DNA of 24,994 nucleotides, taken from positions 1-24,994 of the forward strand of contig NZ_CAMQAY010000017.1 of the NCBI RefSeq assembly GCF_946998875.1, read 5' to 3'. Positions 6,569 to 13,193 of the stretch are shown here, piece by piece. Position numbers and translations under genes: made by a program. Each line of letters begins with the position of its first letter. The first letter of the stretch is position 1. A model generated the notes under the pieces. It saw only the letters and a program-made list of their open reading frames with translations, was not told the DNA's origin and ran no database searches. The stretch comes from an uncultured Peptoniphilus sp. Its GTDB lineage: Bacteria; Bacillota; Clostridia; Tissierellales; Peptoniphilaceae.

Positions 6569-8074
6569 ATGAAAGAAACTTATGGAACACTTGTCGACAT
6601 AAGAAGAAAAGTTTTTGCCGAAGTAGCAAGAATTGCCTATAATGATTTAGATATTTCTGCCCTTGAGGAGTCCAGCTACAAGATTGTGCCTGGCGAAGTG
6701 GCGAGATATAGAAGTGATATCTTTAGAGAAAGGGCAGTTGTCGACGAAAGACTTAGACTAGCCATGGGGCTAGATGTTAGAGAGATTGGCGTATTTAAAA
6801 ATGTAACTGACGGTTTTGACAGGGTAGACATAGACACCAACGCTTATGAAAAACCGCTAATAAATGTAATAAAATTTGGTTGCGAAGCTTGTCCAACTAA
6901 GGCTTATTATACAACTGACAATTGCAGAAAGTGCCTTGCCCATCCATGTATAAATGTATGCCCAGTAAATGCCATTTCCATGGGTAAAGACAGGACAATA
7001 ATTGACAAGGACAAGTGCGTAAGATGTGGCAGATGTCACGATGCCTGTCCATATTCAGCAATTGTAAAATACGAAAGACCATGTGCAGCTGCTTGTGGTG
7101 TTAATGCCATTGGATCAGATGAATATGGAAGAGCAGATATTGACCACGACAAATGCGTTGCCTGTGGAAGATGTATTGCAGAATGTCCTTTTGGAGCAAT
7201 ATCAGATAAGACACAAATTTTCCAACTAATAAAGGCGATAAAATCTGGCAAAAAAGTTTATGGAGCCATTGCACCTTCCTACATAGGACAATTTGGTGCC
7301 AGTACAAATGCAAAACAAATTATAGAAGCGATAAAACAACTTGGCTTTGTAGATGTAATTGAAGTAGCCCTTGGAGCAGACTTAACAACTCTTCACGAAG
7401 CTAAGGAATATCTTGATAGAGTTCCTAGTGACATACCTTTCATGGGCACAAGCTGTTGCTTCTCTTGGACTCTTATGATTAGAAATGAGTTCCCAGAATT
7501 TTTCGGTCAAGTTTCTGACTCAGGCTCTCCAATGAGATACACTGCAAATCACATAAAGGAAAAGGACCCAGATGCAGTAGTTGTATTTATTGGACCTTGT
7601 ACTTCAAAAAAACTAGAAGCCATTGACACAAAGGTAAAATCTGATGTTGATTTTGTAATAACCTTTGAAGAATTAATGGGCATGTTTGTAGCTAAGGACA
7701 TTGAACCATCAGAAATAAAAGTAGAAGAAGATGTAGAAGACGGCTCAGCTCTTGGTAGAGGTTACCCGATTGCAGGTGGCGTTGCTGAATCTGTAAAAGT
7801 TGTGGCAGAAAAAATGGAGCCAGACAAGGACATCCACATTCAAGGTGCTCATACACTTTCTGAATGTATGAAGATGTTAAAAATTGCAAAGGCAGGTAAG
7901 CTTGACGGATACCTACTTGAAGGTATGGCTTGCCCTGGTGGCTGTATAGCAGGTGTAGGAACTATTGCATCTGTAAATAGAGTTAAGAAGCAAATAGAAA
8001 AATTCAAGAAGGAATCAATTTATCCTACTCCACTTGAAAATGTAAATATAGAAAAAGAAAGAGAAAGCATATAA
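6569..8074 (+). CDS. [FeFe] hydrogenase, ferredoxin-type single large subunit
   Basis: This 501-residue cytoplasmic enzyme interconverts protons and H2, normally evolving H2 from reduced ferredoxin. An N-terminal cysteine-rich part (about 105-206) contains CEAC, then CRKC and CINVC, and two ferredoxin-like sets: CVRCGRCHDAC (150-160) and CVACGRCIAEC (196-206). The H-cluster domain has all three signatures: TSCCFSW (294-300), GPCTSKK (342-348) and EGMACPGGCIAG (451-462). Predicted H-cluster ligands are C297, C344, C455 and C459, with C296 as the proton-relay cysteine. Phe replaces the usual Pro after TSCC, and Gly replaces Met before PC. These features resemble clostridial group-B-like hydrogenases (inference). 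Maturases HydEFG are not in the window. The ribosome binding site AAGGGG overlaps the end of the ferredoxin gene. Confidence 0.92.
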   Translation: MKETYGTLVDIRRKVFAEVARIAYNDLDISALEESSYKIVPGEVARYRSDIFRERAVVDERLRLAMGLDVREIGVFKNVTDGFDRVDIDTNAYEKPLINVIKFGCEACPTKAYYTTDNCRKCLAHPCINVCPVNAISMGKDRTIIDKDKCVRCGRCHDACPYSAIVKYERPCAAACGVNAIGSDEYGRADIDHDKCVACGRCIAECPFGAISDKTQIFQLIKAIKSGKKVYGAIAPSYIGQFGASTNAKQIIEAIKQLGFVDVIEVALGADLTTLHEAKEYLDRVPSDIPFMGTSCCFSWTLMIRNEFPEFFGQVSDSGSPMRYTANHIKEKDPDAVVVFIGPCTSKKLEAIDTKVKSDVDFVITFEELMGMFVAKDIEPSEIKVEEDVEDGSALGRGYPIAGGVAESVKVVAEKMEPDKDIHIQGAHTLSECMKMLKIAKAGKLDGYLLEGMACPGGCIAGVGTIASVNRVKKQIEKFKKESIYPTPLENVNIEKERESI

Positions 8075-8121
8075 AACACTTAAAAAAAGTGAAAATAAAA
8101 TAAAAAAATTTCCCATAAATA

Positions 8122-8150
8122 TTGACAAGAAAGGCAATTTAGTCTAAAAT
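8122..8150 (+). promoter_or_regulatory. Strong sigma-A promoter of rplM-rpsI
   Basis: Perfect -35 TTGACA (8122-8127), 17-base spacer, TAAAAT (8145-8150). The predicted start is near 8157, about 52 bases upstream of the rplM start codon. No T-rich terminator precedes it after the hydrogenase gene, so some readthrough is possible. Confidence 0.85.
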
Positions 8151-8159
8151 GTAGGTCAT

Positions 8160-8189
8160 GTTTAAAAAGCCCCGGAATAATTTTTAAAC
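8160..8189 (+). promoter_or_regulatory. Leader hairpin in front of rplM (possible L13 autoregulatory leader)
   Basis: GTTTAAAAA (8160-8168) and TTTTTAAAC (8181-8189) form a perfect 9-bp stem around a 12-base loop that carries the only G/C cluster (GCCCCGG). The hairpin starts at about the predicted transcript start and ends 5 bases before the AGGAGG at 8195-8200. Ribosomal L13 leaders upstream of rplM-rpsI are known in Firmicutes. I cannot verify that this one matches their consensus. Confidence 0.45.
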
Positions 8190-8208
8190 TATTTAGGAGG
8201 AAAATTCA

Positions 8209-8637
8209 TTGAAAAGCTATATGGCTAAAGCAAATGAAGTTGAAAGAAAATGGTATGTAATAGATGCTGAAGGCAAAGTCCTTGGTAGATTAGCATCTGA
8301 AATTGCAAGCGTATTAAGAGGAAAGAGAAAACCTATCTTTACACCACATGTGGACTGTGGAGATTTTGTCATTGTTATTAACGCTGACAAAGTTGTATTG
8401 ACAGGCGATAAACTAAACCAAAAAATTCACGCATATCACACTGGATATCCAGGCGGAAGAAGAGAAGTTGTCTATGCTGAAATGATGGCAAAGAGACCTG
8501 AAAAAGTTATTGAATTAGCTGTTAAGGGTATGCTTCCAAAATCAAGACTAGGCAGACAAATGATTAAGAAACTAAAGGTTTATGCAGGAGCAGAACATCC
8601 ACATGCTGCACAAGCACCTGAAGTTTATGAATTTTAA
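8209..8637 (+). CDS. rplM: 50S ribosomal protein L13
   Basis: The protein has 142 residues. The L13 landmarks VERKWYVIDAEGKVLGRLAS, FTPHVDCGDFVIVINADKV and HTGYPGGRR are present, as are GMLPKSRLGRQM and a C-terminal EHPHAAQAPEVYEF. I choose the TTG at 8209 as start. It lies 8 bases after AGGAGG (8195-8200), and the resulting N-terminus (MKSYMAKANEVERKW) aligns in length with the Bacillus L13 N-terminus. The internal ATG at 8221 is 20 bases from the ribosome binding site. It is co-transcribed with rpsI, the usual bacterial pair. Confidence 0.96.
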   Translation: MKSYMAKANEVERKWYVIDAEGKVLGRLASEIASVLRGKRKPIFTPHVDCGDFVIVINADKVVLTGDKLNQKIHAYHTGYPGGRREVVYAEMMAKRPEKVIELAVKGMLPKSRLGRQMIKKLKVYAGAEHPHAAQAPEVYEF

Positions 8638-8649
8638 TTGGAGGTAAGA

Positions 8650-9042
8650 ATGGATACAATACAATACAGAGGTACTGGAAGAAGAAAAAAATCCATCGCT
8701 CAAGTTAGACTTCTACCTGGCAATGGAAAATTTACAGTTAATGGAAAAGATATCGAAGAATACTTTGATTATGAAACTCTAAGAACAGTTGCAAAGGAAC
8801 CACTAGAACTTACTGATACAGAAGCATCTTTTGATGTAATCGTAAAAGTTGTTGGTGGCGGATACTCAGGACAAGCTGGAGCTGTTAGACACGGCGTAGC
8901 AAGAGCACTTCTTGAAGTTGATCCTGAATACAGATCAGTTCTTAAAAAAGCAGGTTTCTTAACAAGAGATCCGAGAATGAAGGAAAGAAAGAAATACGGT
9001 CTTAAAAAAGCAAGAAGATCTCCACAATTCTCAAAAAGATAA
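8650..9042 (+). CDS. rpsI: 30S ribosomal protein S9
   Basis: The protein has 130 residues. It carries YRGTGRRKKSIAQVRL at the N-terminus and VVGGGYSGQAGAVRHGVARA in the middle. It ends with FLTRDPRMKERKKYGLKKAR and RSPQFSKR, the basic tail of S9 that reaches into the P site. ATG 8650 follows GGAGG (8640-8644). The frame is open back to a TTG at 8638, but that overlaps the ribosome binding site. It follows rplM by 12 bases. Confidence 0.97.
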   Translation: MDTIQYRGTGRRKKSIAQVRLLPGNGKFTVNGKDIEEYFDYETLRTVAKEPLELTDTEASFDVIVKVVGGGYSGQAGAVRHGVARALLEVDPEYRSVLKKAGFLTRDPRMKERKKYGLKKARRSPQFSKR

Positions 9043-9060
9043 TTATATATTATTTTTACA

Positions 9061-9090
9061 AGAGCCTTGGCAACAGGGCTCTATTATTTT
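9061..9090 (+). terminator. Intrinsic terminator after rpsI
   Basis: AGAGCCTTG (9061-9069) pairs with CAGGGCTCT (9074-9082), 9 bp with one G-U pair and a GCAA tetraloop. The tail ATTATTTT is only moderately T-rich. Confidence 0.7.
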
Positions 9091-9092
9091 GT

Positions 9093-9320
9093 CTAAAAAA
9101 GTTTGCGAATAAATTCCTGGTAGGTCAGAGGTAACCATCTGCCAAAGAGAAGAAGCGAAGCGAACTTCGATTCGTAGCAAATGTCTGCTCTTGCCTAAAA
9201 AAGTTTGCGAAGAAATTCCTGATAGGTCAGCGGCAACTATATGCCAAAGACAAGAAGGAGAGGGGACTTTGATTTTTAGCAGATGTCTGACCTTGACCTA
9301 ACCCAATTTGTGAAGCAAGC
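9093..9320. repeat. Intergenic tandem repeat, about 102-nt unit, two full copies and a fragment
   Basis: Units begin at 9093, 9195 and 9298, each with CTA followed by an A- or C-rich stretch and TTTG(C/T)GAA. The first two share about 80% of bases by eye, including GTTTGCGAA, AAATTCCTG, TAGGTCAG and TGTCTG. The third decays after about 20 bases. Copy 1 holds a small hairpin (CGAAGCGAA opposite TTCGATTCG near 9156-9175). In one frame the unit length is 34 codons and most of the stretch stays open, but copy 1 has a TAA and no ribosome binding site is seen. I therefore treat it as non-coding. No transposase or CRISPR-like spacing is present. Confidence 0.75.
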
Positions 9321-9370
9321 TATAGTAAGTTAAATAAAAAAATTTTTATAATAATATAGCTTAATCTTAG

Positions 9371-9396
9371 AGACCCATTTTTGGGTCTATTTTTTT
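9371..9396 (+). terminator. Intrinsic terminator in the rpsI-pyc gap
   Basis: AGACCCA (9371-9377) pairs with TGGGTCT (9382-9388), a perfect 7-bp stem and 4-base loop, followed by seven T at 9390-9396. It lies upstream of the likely pyc promoter (-10 TATAAT at 9428-9433). It therefore insulates pyc from upstream transcription or ends an unrecognised short transcript from the repeat region. Confidence 0.8.
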
Positions 9397-9427
9397 CTTA
9401 CTTCTACACTTTACTTCATATTTGATG

Positions 9428-9433
9428 TATAAT
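9428..9433 (+). promoter_or_regulatory. Likely -10 box of the pyc promoter
   Basis: A perfect TATAAT preceded directly by TG, 25 bases before the pyc start codon. No good -35 is present at the right spacing (TACACT at 9405-9410 is weak), so strength may depend on an activator. It lies after the terminator at 9371-9396. Confidence 0.5.
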
Positions 9434-9458
9434 ATGTAAAACTAAAAGGGAGGAAAAC

Positions 9459-12400
9459 ATGAAAAAGTTTAAGAGAATTTTAGTAGCAAATCGTGGCGAA
9501 ATTGCCATTAGAATATTTAGAGCAGCTAGAGAATTGGGGATTCGCTCAGTTGCAATTTATTCTGAAGAAGATAGACTTGCTCTTTTTAGGACTAAGGCAG
9601 ACGAGTCTTATCTAATTGGCGTGGGCAAATCGCCTCTTGATGCCTATCTTGATATTGACGAAATAATTAGCCTTGCAAAGAAAAAGGGCGTAGATGCAAT
9701 TCATCCAGGCTATGGATTTTTGTCTGAAAATCCAGAATTTGCAAGAAAGTGTGAAGAAGAGGGAATAACTTTTATTGGTCCCAAGTCTGAAGTCATGGAA
9801 AAGCTTGGCGACAAAATAACTTCAAAGATTGTGGCAAAAGAAGCTGGTGTTGCCACTATTCCTGGCATAGAAAAGCCAATAAAAAATGAAGAAGAGGCTC
9901 TTTTATTTGCAAAATCTTGCGGCTATCCTGTAATGATTAAGGCTGCTGCTGGTGGTGGAGGCAGGGGAATGAGAATTGCCCAGAGTGAAGATGAACTTTT
10001 AGAAAAGTTTGAATCTGCAAAGAACGAAGCAAAAAAAGCCTTTGGCGATGATTCAATGTTCATTGAAAAATATCTTCACAAGCCAAAACACATAGAAGTG
10101 CAAATTTTAGGCGACGAGTATGGAAATATCGTTCATCTTTACGAAAGGGACTGCTCAATTCAAAGGCGTCATCAAAAGGTAATTGAATATACTCCGGCCT
10201 TTTCTCTTCCAAAGAAACTCAGGGAGGAAATTTGCCAAGATGCCCTAAAGATTGCAAGGTCCATTGGCTATTCTAATGCTGGTACTGTAGAATTTTTAGT
10301 TGACTCCAAGGGCGACCACTTCTTTATAGAAGTAAATCCTAGAGTGCAAGTGGAACACACTGTAACAGAAATGTGCACGGACATTGACATTGTGCAGTCA
10401 CAAATTTTAATTGCTATGGGCTACAAACTTGACAGCGACGAAATTGGCATCAAGAGTCAAGATTCCATTGAGCACAGAGGTTTTTCTATTCAATGTCGTG
10501 TGACAACTGAAGATCCTCTAAATAATTTTATGCCTGACACTGGTCAAATTAATTTATATAGGTCATCTTCAGGCTTTGGTGTAAGGCTTGACGGTGGCAA
10601 TGGCTTTACTGGAGCTGTCATCTCTCCTTATTACGACTCACTTCTTGTTAAGGTCATCACTGAAGCAAGGACTTGGAAGGACACAATTAGAAAGGCAAAG
10701 AGGTCTCTTTCTGAACTTAAGGTAGGCGGAGTAAAAACTAATATTGGATTTTTGTTAAATGTTTTAAATACAAAAGAATTTCAAGAGGGAACTTGCGACA
10801 CTGGCTTTATAGAAGAACATCCAGAGTTATTTGAAATAAAATCATCTAAGGACAAAGAGTTAAGGCTAATGAAAATTATTGGCGAAAAAGTTGTCAACGA
10901 CTCTAAGTCTTTGGAAAAGAATTTTGATGTGCCACAAGTGCCAGACTTTGAAAGGAAAAACTTTGAAGGTTACAAGCAAATTTTTGACAAGCTTGGATCA
11001 GAAGGCTTAAAGAAACATATTTTGGAAGAGAAAAAACTTCTCTTGACAGATACAACTATGCGTGACGCTCACCAATCTCTTATGGCTACAAGAATGAGGA
11101 CTATTGACCTTGTTAAGATTGCTGAAGCTTTAAACTACAACATGGATAAGTTGTTCTCTGTGGAAATGTGGGGCGGCGCAACTTTTGATGTTGCCTACAG
11201 ATTTTTGCACGAAGATCCCTGGGAAAGACTAAAAATTTTGCGTGAAAAAATGCCAAATATGCTTTTGCAAATGCTAATTCGCGGCAACAACACTGTTGGC
11301 TACAAAAATTATCCCGACAATGTTGTTGTAAAGTTCATCAAAGAGTCTTCAAAAAATGGAATTGATTTGTTTAGGGTCTTTGACTCCCTTAACTGGCTAC
11401 CAGGCATGCAACTTTCCATTGACGAAGTTCTTAAAAATGGCAAGATTGCAGAGGCAACTATGTGCTACACTGGCGACATCCTAGACGAATATAGAGACAA
11501 GTATTCTATAAAATATTATGTGGACTTTGCCAAGGAACTTGAAAAGACAGGAGCCCACATCATTGGCATAAAGGATATGTCTGGACTACTAAAGCCTTAT
11601 GCAGCTAAAAAGTTAATTAAAAACTTGAAGGAAGAAATTGGTCTTCCAATTCATCTTCACACTCACGACACTACAGGCAATGGCGTTGCAACAATTTTGC
11701 AGGCAACAGAAGCTGGAGTTGATATTGTTGATACAGCCGTAAACTCTATGAGTGGACTAACTTCACAACCTGCCCTAAATTCTGTTGTGGCTGCCCTTAA
11801 AAACACTGACAGGGACACAGAAATTGATCTCGATAAGGCTGAAGACATTTCAAAATATTGGGCAGCAGTAAGACCTGTCTATGCAAACTTTGAATCTGAT
11901 TTAAAATCTGGAACTACAGAAATTTATAAGTATGAAATTCCTGGTGGACAATATTCAAACTTAAAGCCACAAGTAGAATCCTTTGGACTTGGACACAAGT
12001 TTAAGGAAGTAAAGGAAATGTATAAGAAAGTCAACGAAATGGTTGGCGACATAGTTAAGGTTACTCCTTCATCAAAAATGGTTGGCGACTTTGCAATTTT
12101 CATGGTGCAAAATGAACTTACTCCAGAAAATATTTTAGATAAGGGCAAAAATCTTGACTATCCAGATTCTGTTATGACTTACTTTAGAGGCATGATGGGT
12201 CAACCTTACGGAGGCTTCCCAAAGGATTTGCAAGATATGATTTTAAAGGGAGAAAAGCCTATTACAGTTAGACCTGGTGAACTTCTTCCTGATGAAGACT
12301 TTGATGCAATAAAAAAACATTTGGAAGAAAAGGGCATAAAGCCAAGTGAAGAGGACTTAATTTCCTCTGCCCTTTATCCAAAGGTTTTTGATGACTACAT

Positions 12401-12884
12401 CGACTATATAAAAGAAAATGGAGAAGTTACAAGAATTGGCTCTGATGTATTTTTTCACGGACTAATGGAAGGTGAATCCACAGAAATTTCCATTGAAGAG
12501 GGAAAAACTTTAATCGTAAGCCTAATTGAGGTTGGGAAACTTTTGGAAAATGGCACAAGGAATCTAACTTTCGAAATAAATGGATCAAGAAGAACTATTA
12601 ACATCAAGGACGAAACTGTTAAGAGCGGAGAAATTTCTAGTGAGGAAAAAATTTATGCAGATCCAAAAAATGAAAGGGAAGTTGGCTCTTCTATTCCAGG
12701 AAAGATTGTAAAAGTCCTTGTAAGTGAAGGCGATGAAGTCAAAAAAGGCGACAAATTATTTATAGCTGAGGCCATGAAGATGGAGACAAATATTGTGGCA
12801 AACATTGACGGAAAAGTTAAGGATATCTTTGTAAGAGAAGGCGACATGGTGGAAAGTGGCGAGCTACTTTTGTCCTTTGAATAA
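9459..12884 (+). CDS. pyc: Pyruvate carboxylase, single-chain
   Basis: This 1141-residue biotin enzyme makes oxaloacetate from pyruvate, bicarbonate and ATP. Biotin carboxylase domain: KRILVANRGEIAIRIFRAA at the N-terminus, HPGYGFLSENPEFA (about 81-94), the ATP loop KAAAGGGGRGMR, ERDCSIQRRHQK, and EVNPRVQVEHTVTE. Carboxyltransferase domain: LLTDTTMRDAHQSLMATRMR (about 528-547) and VEMWGGATFDVAYRFL. The lysine of GIKDMSG and the histidine pair of HLHTHDTTGNG are active-site region residues. The C-terminal biotin carrier domain has EAMKMETN with the biotinylated lysine at K1107. Length is normal. The start follows GGGAGG (9448-9453). It is transcribed alone, with a hairpin after the stop. Its last 54 coding bases (18 codons including the stop) are duplicated at 17157-17210. 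Confidence 0.97.
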   Translation: MKKFKRILVANRGEIAIRIFRAARELGIRSVAIYSEEDRLALFRTKADESYLIGVGKSPLDAYLDIDEIISLAKKKGVDAIHPGYGFLSENPEFARKCEEEGITFIGPKSEVMEKLGDKITSKIVAKEAGVATIPGIEKPIKNEEEALLFAKSCGYPVMIKAAAGGGGRGMRIAQSEDELLEKFESAKNEAKKAFGDDSMFIEKYLHKPKHIEVQILGDEYGNIVHLYERDCSIQRRHQKVIEYTPAFSLPKKLREEICQDALKIARSIGYSNAGTVEFLVDSKGDHFFIEVNPRVQVEHTVTEMCTDIDIVQSQILIAMGYKLDSDEIGIKSQDSIEHRGFSIQCRVTTEDPLNNFMPDTGQINLYRSSSGFGVRLDGGNGFTGAVISPYYDSLLVKVITEARTWKDTIRKAKRSLSELKVGGVKTNIGFLLNVLNTKEFQEGTCDTGFIEEHPELFEIKSSKDKELRLMKIIGEKVVNDSKSLEKNFDVPQVPDFERKNFEGYKQIFDKLGSEGLKKHILEEKKLLLTDTTMRDAHQSLMATRMRTIDLVKIAEALNYNMDKLFSVEMWGGATFDVAYRFLHEDPWERLKILREKMPNMLLQMLIRGNNTVGYKNYPDNVVVKFIKESSKNGIDLFRVFDSLNWLPGMQLSIDEVLKNGKIAEATMCYTGDILDEYRDKYSIKYYVDFAKELEKTGAHIIGIKDMSGLLKPYAAKKLIKNLKEEIGLPIHLHTHDTTGNGVATILQATEAGVDIVDTAVNSMSGLTSQPALNSVVAALKNTDRDTEIDLDKAEDISKYWAAVRPVYANFESDLKSGTTEIYKYEIPGGQYSNLKPQVESFGLGHKFKEVKEMYKKVNEMVGDIVKVTPSSKMVGDFAIFMVQNELTPENILDKGKNLDYPDSVMTYFRGMMGQPYGGFPKDLQDMILKGEKPITVRPGELLPDEDFDAIKKHLEEKGIKPSEEDLISSALYPKVFDDYIDYIKENGEVTRIGSDVFFHGLMEGESTEISIEEGKTLIVSLIEVGKLLENGTRNLTFEINGSRRTINIKDETVKSGEISSEEKIYADPKNEREVGSSIPGKIVKVLVSEGDEVKKGDKLFIAEAMKMETNIVANIDGKVKDIFVREGDMVESGELLLSFE

Positions 12885-12949
12885 AAACTTTCATCTTGGG
12901 TAAAGTTTTTGTGAATAGTTTTTATTTTAAGTCAAAGGAAGTGTGAAAT
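12829..12949 (+). repeat. 121-bp direct repeat, left copy (pyc end, terminator, pspC leader)
   Basis: This stretch matches 17155-17275 at 118 of 121 positions by eye, with no gaps. The three differences are C/A at 12895, G/A at 12912 and T/A at 12918. It covers the final 54 coding bases of pyc, the pyc terminator hairpin, and a spacer ending in AAAGGAAGTGTGAAAT. In the right copy that ending is the pspC ribosome binding site plus the first two bases of its ATG. In this left copy the next base is A, so the pspC start is lost and no gene begins here. Confidence 0.95.
12883..12912 (+). terminator. Hairpin terminator after pyc
   Basis: AAAAACTTT (12883-12891) pairs with AAAGTTTTT (12902-12910), 9 bp with a 10-base loop. 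It overlaps the pyc TAA. The T tail is part of the stem, so efficiency may be modest. An identical stem recurs at 17209-17236, directly upstream of pspC, as part of the direct repeat. Confidence 0.6.
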
Positions 12950-13087
12950 ATAAAAAATAGAAACATCTCTAATGGCAAGATGGGTCTAAACGTGTGAGGA
13001 GAAATACATTAATTTATTGGATAATAATACTTTTGATAAAAATCCTATCATACTGTCTAAAATAGAGGCTAAAGGTCCATTAAAAAC

Positions 13088-13116
13088 TTGAAAAATCTTG
13101 TTCTATTATATACAAT
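13088..13116 (+). promoter_or_regulatory. Likely promoter of the surface-protein gene
   Basis: TTGAAA (13088-13093), 17-base spacer, TACAAT (13111-13116). The predicted leader is about 65 bases, ending in AAAGGAAG (13174-13181). It lies inside the inserted segment, so the cassette brings its own promoter. The remaining spacer 12950-13087 has no gene I can support. Confidence 0.6.
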
Positions 13117-13193
13117 GAAACTAATAAGAAGACATAAGTTAAGACAGCTTTGGATGAGTTAAACCTCAAAGAGAAAGGAAGTAAAAATGAAGT

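Noticed and set aside
8077..8091. CACTT/AAGTG hairpin after the hydrogenase as a terminator
   Set aside because: Only 5 bp and followed by A-rich rather than T-rich sequence.
9093..9320. CRISPR array
   Set aside because: Repeats are about 102 nt, directly adjacent, imperfect, and have no spacers or cas genes.
12950..13087. Remnant coding sequence (a 27-codon open stretch near 13007-13090)
   Set aside because: Too short, no start codon with a ribosome binding site, and no family resemblance.
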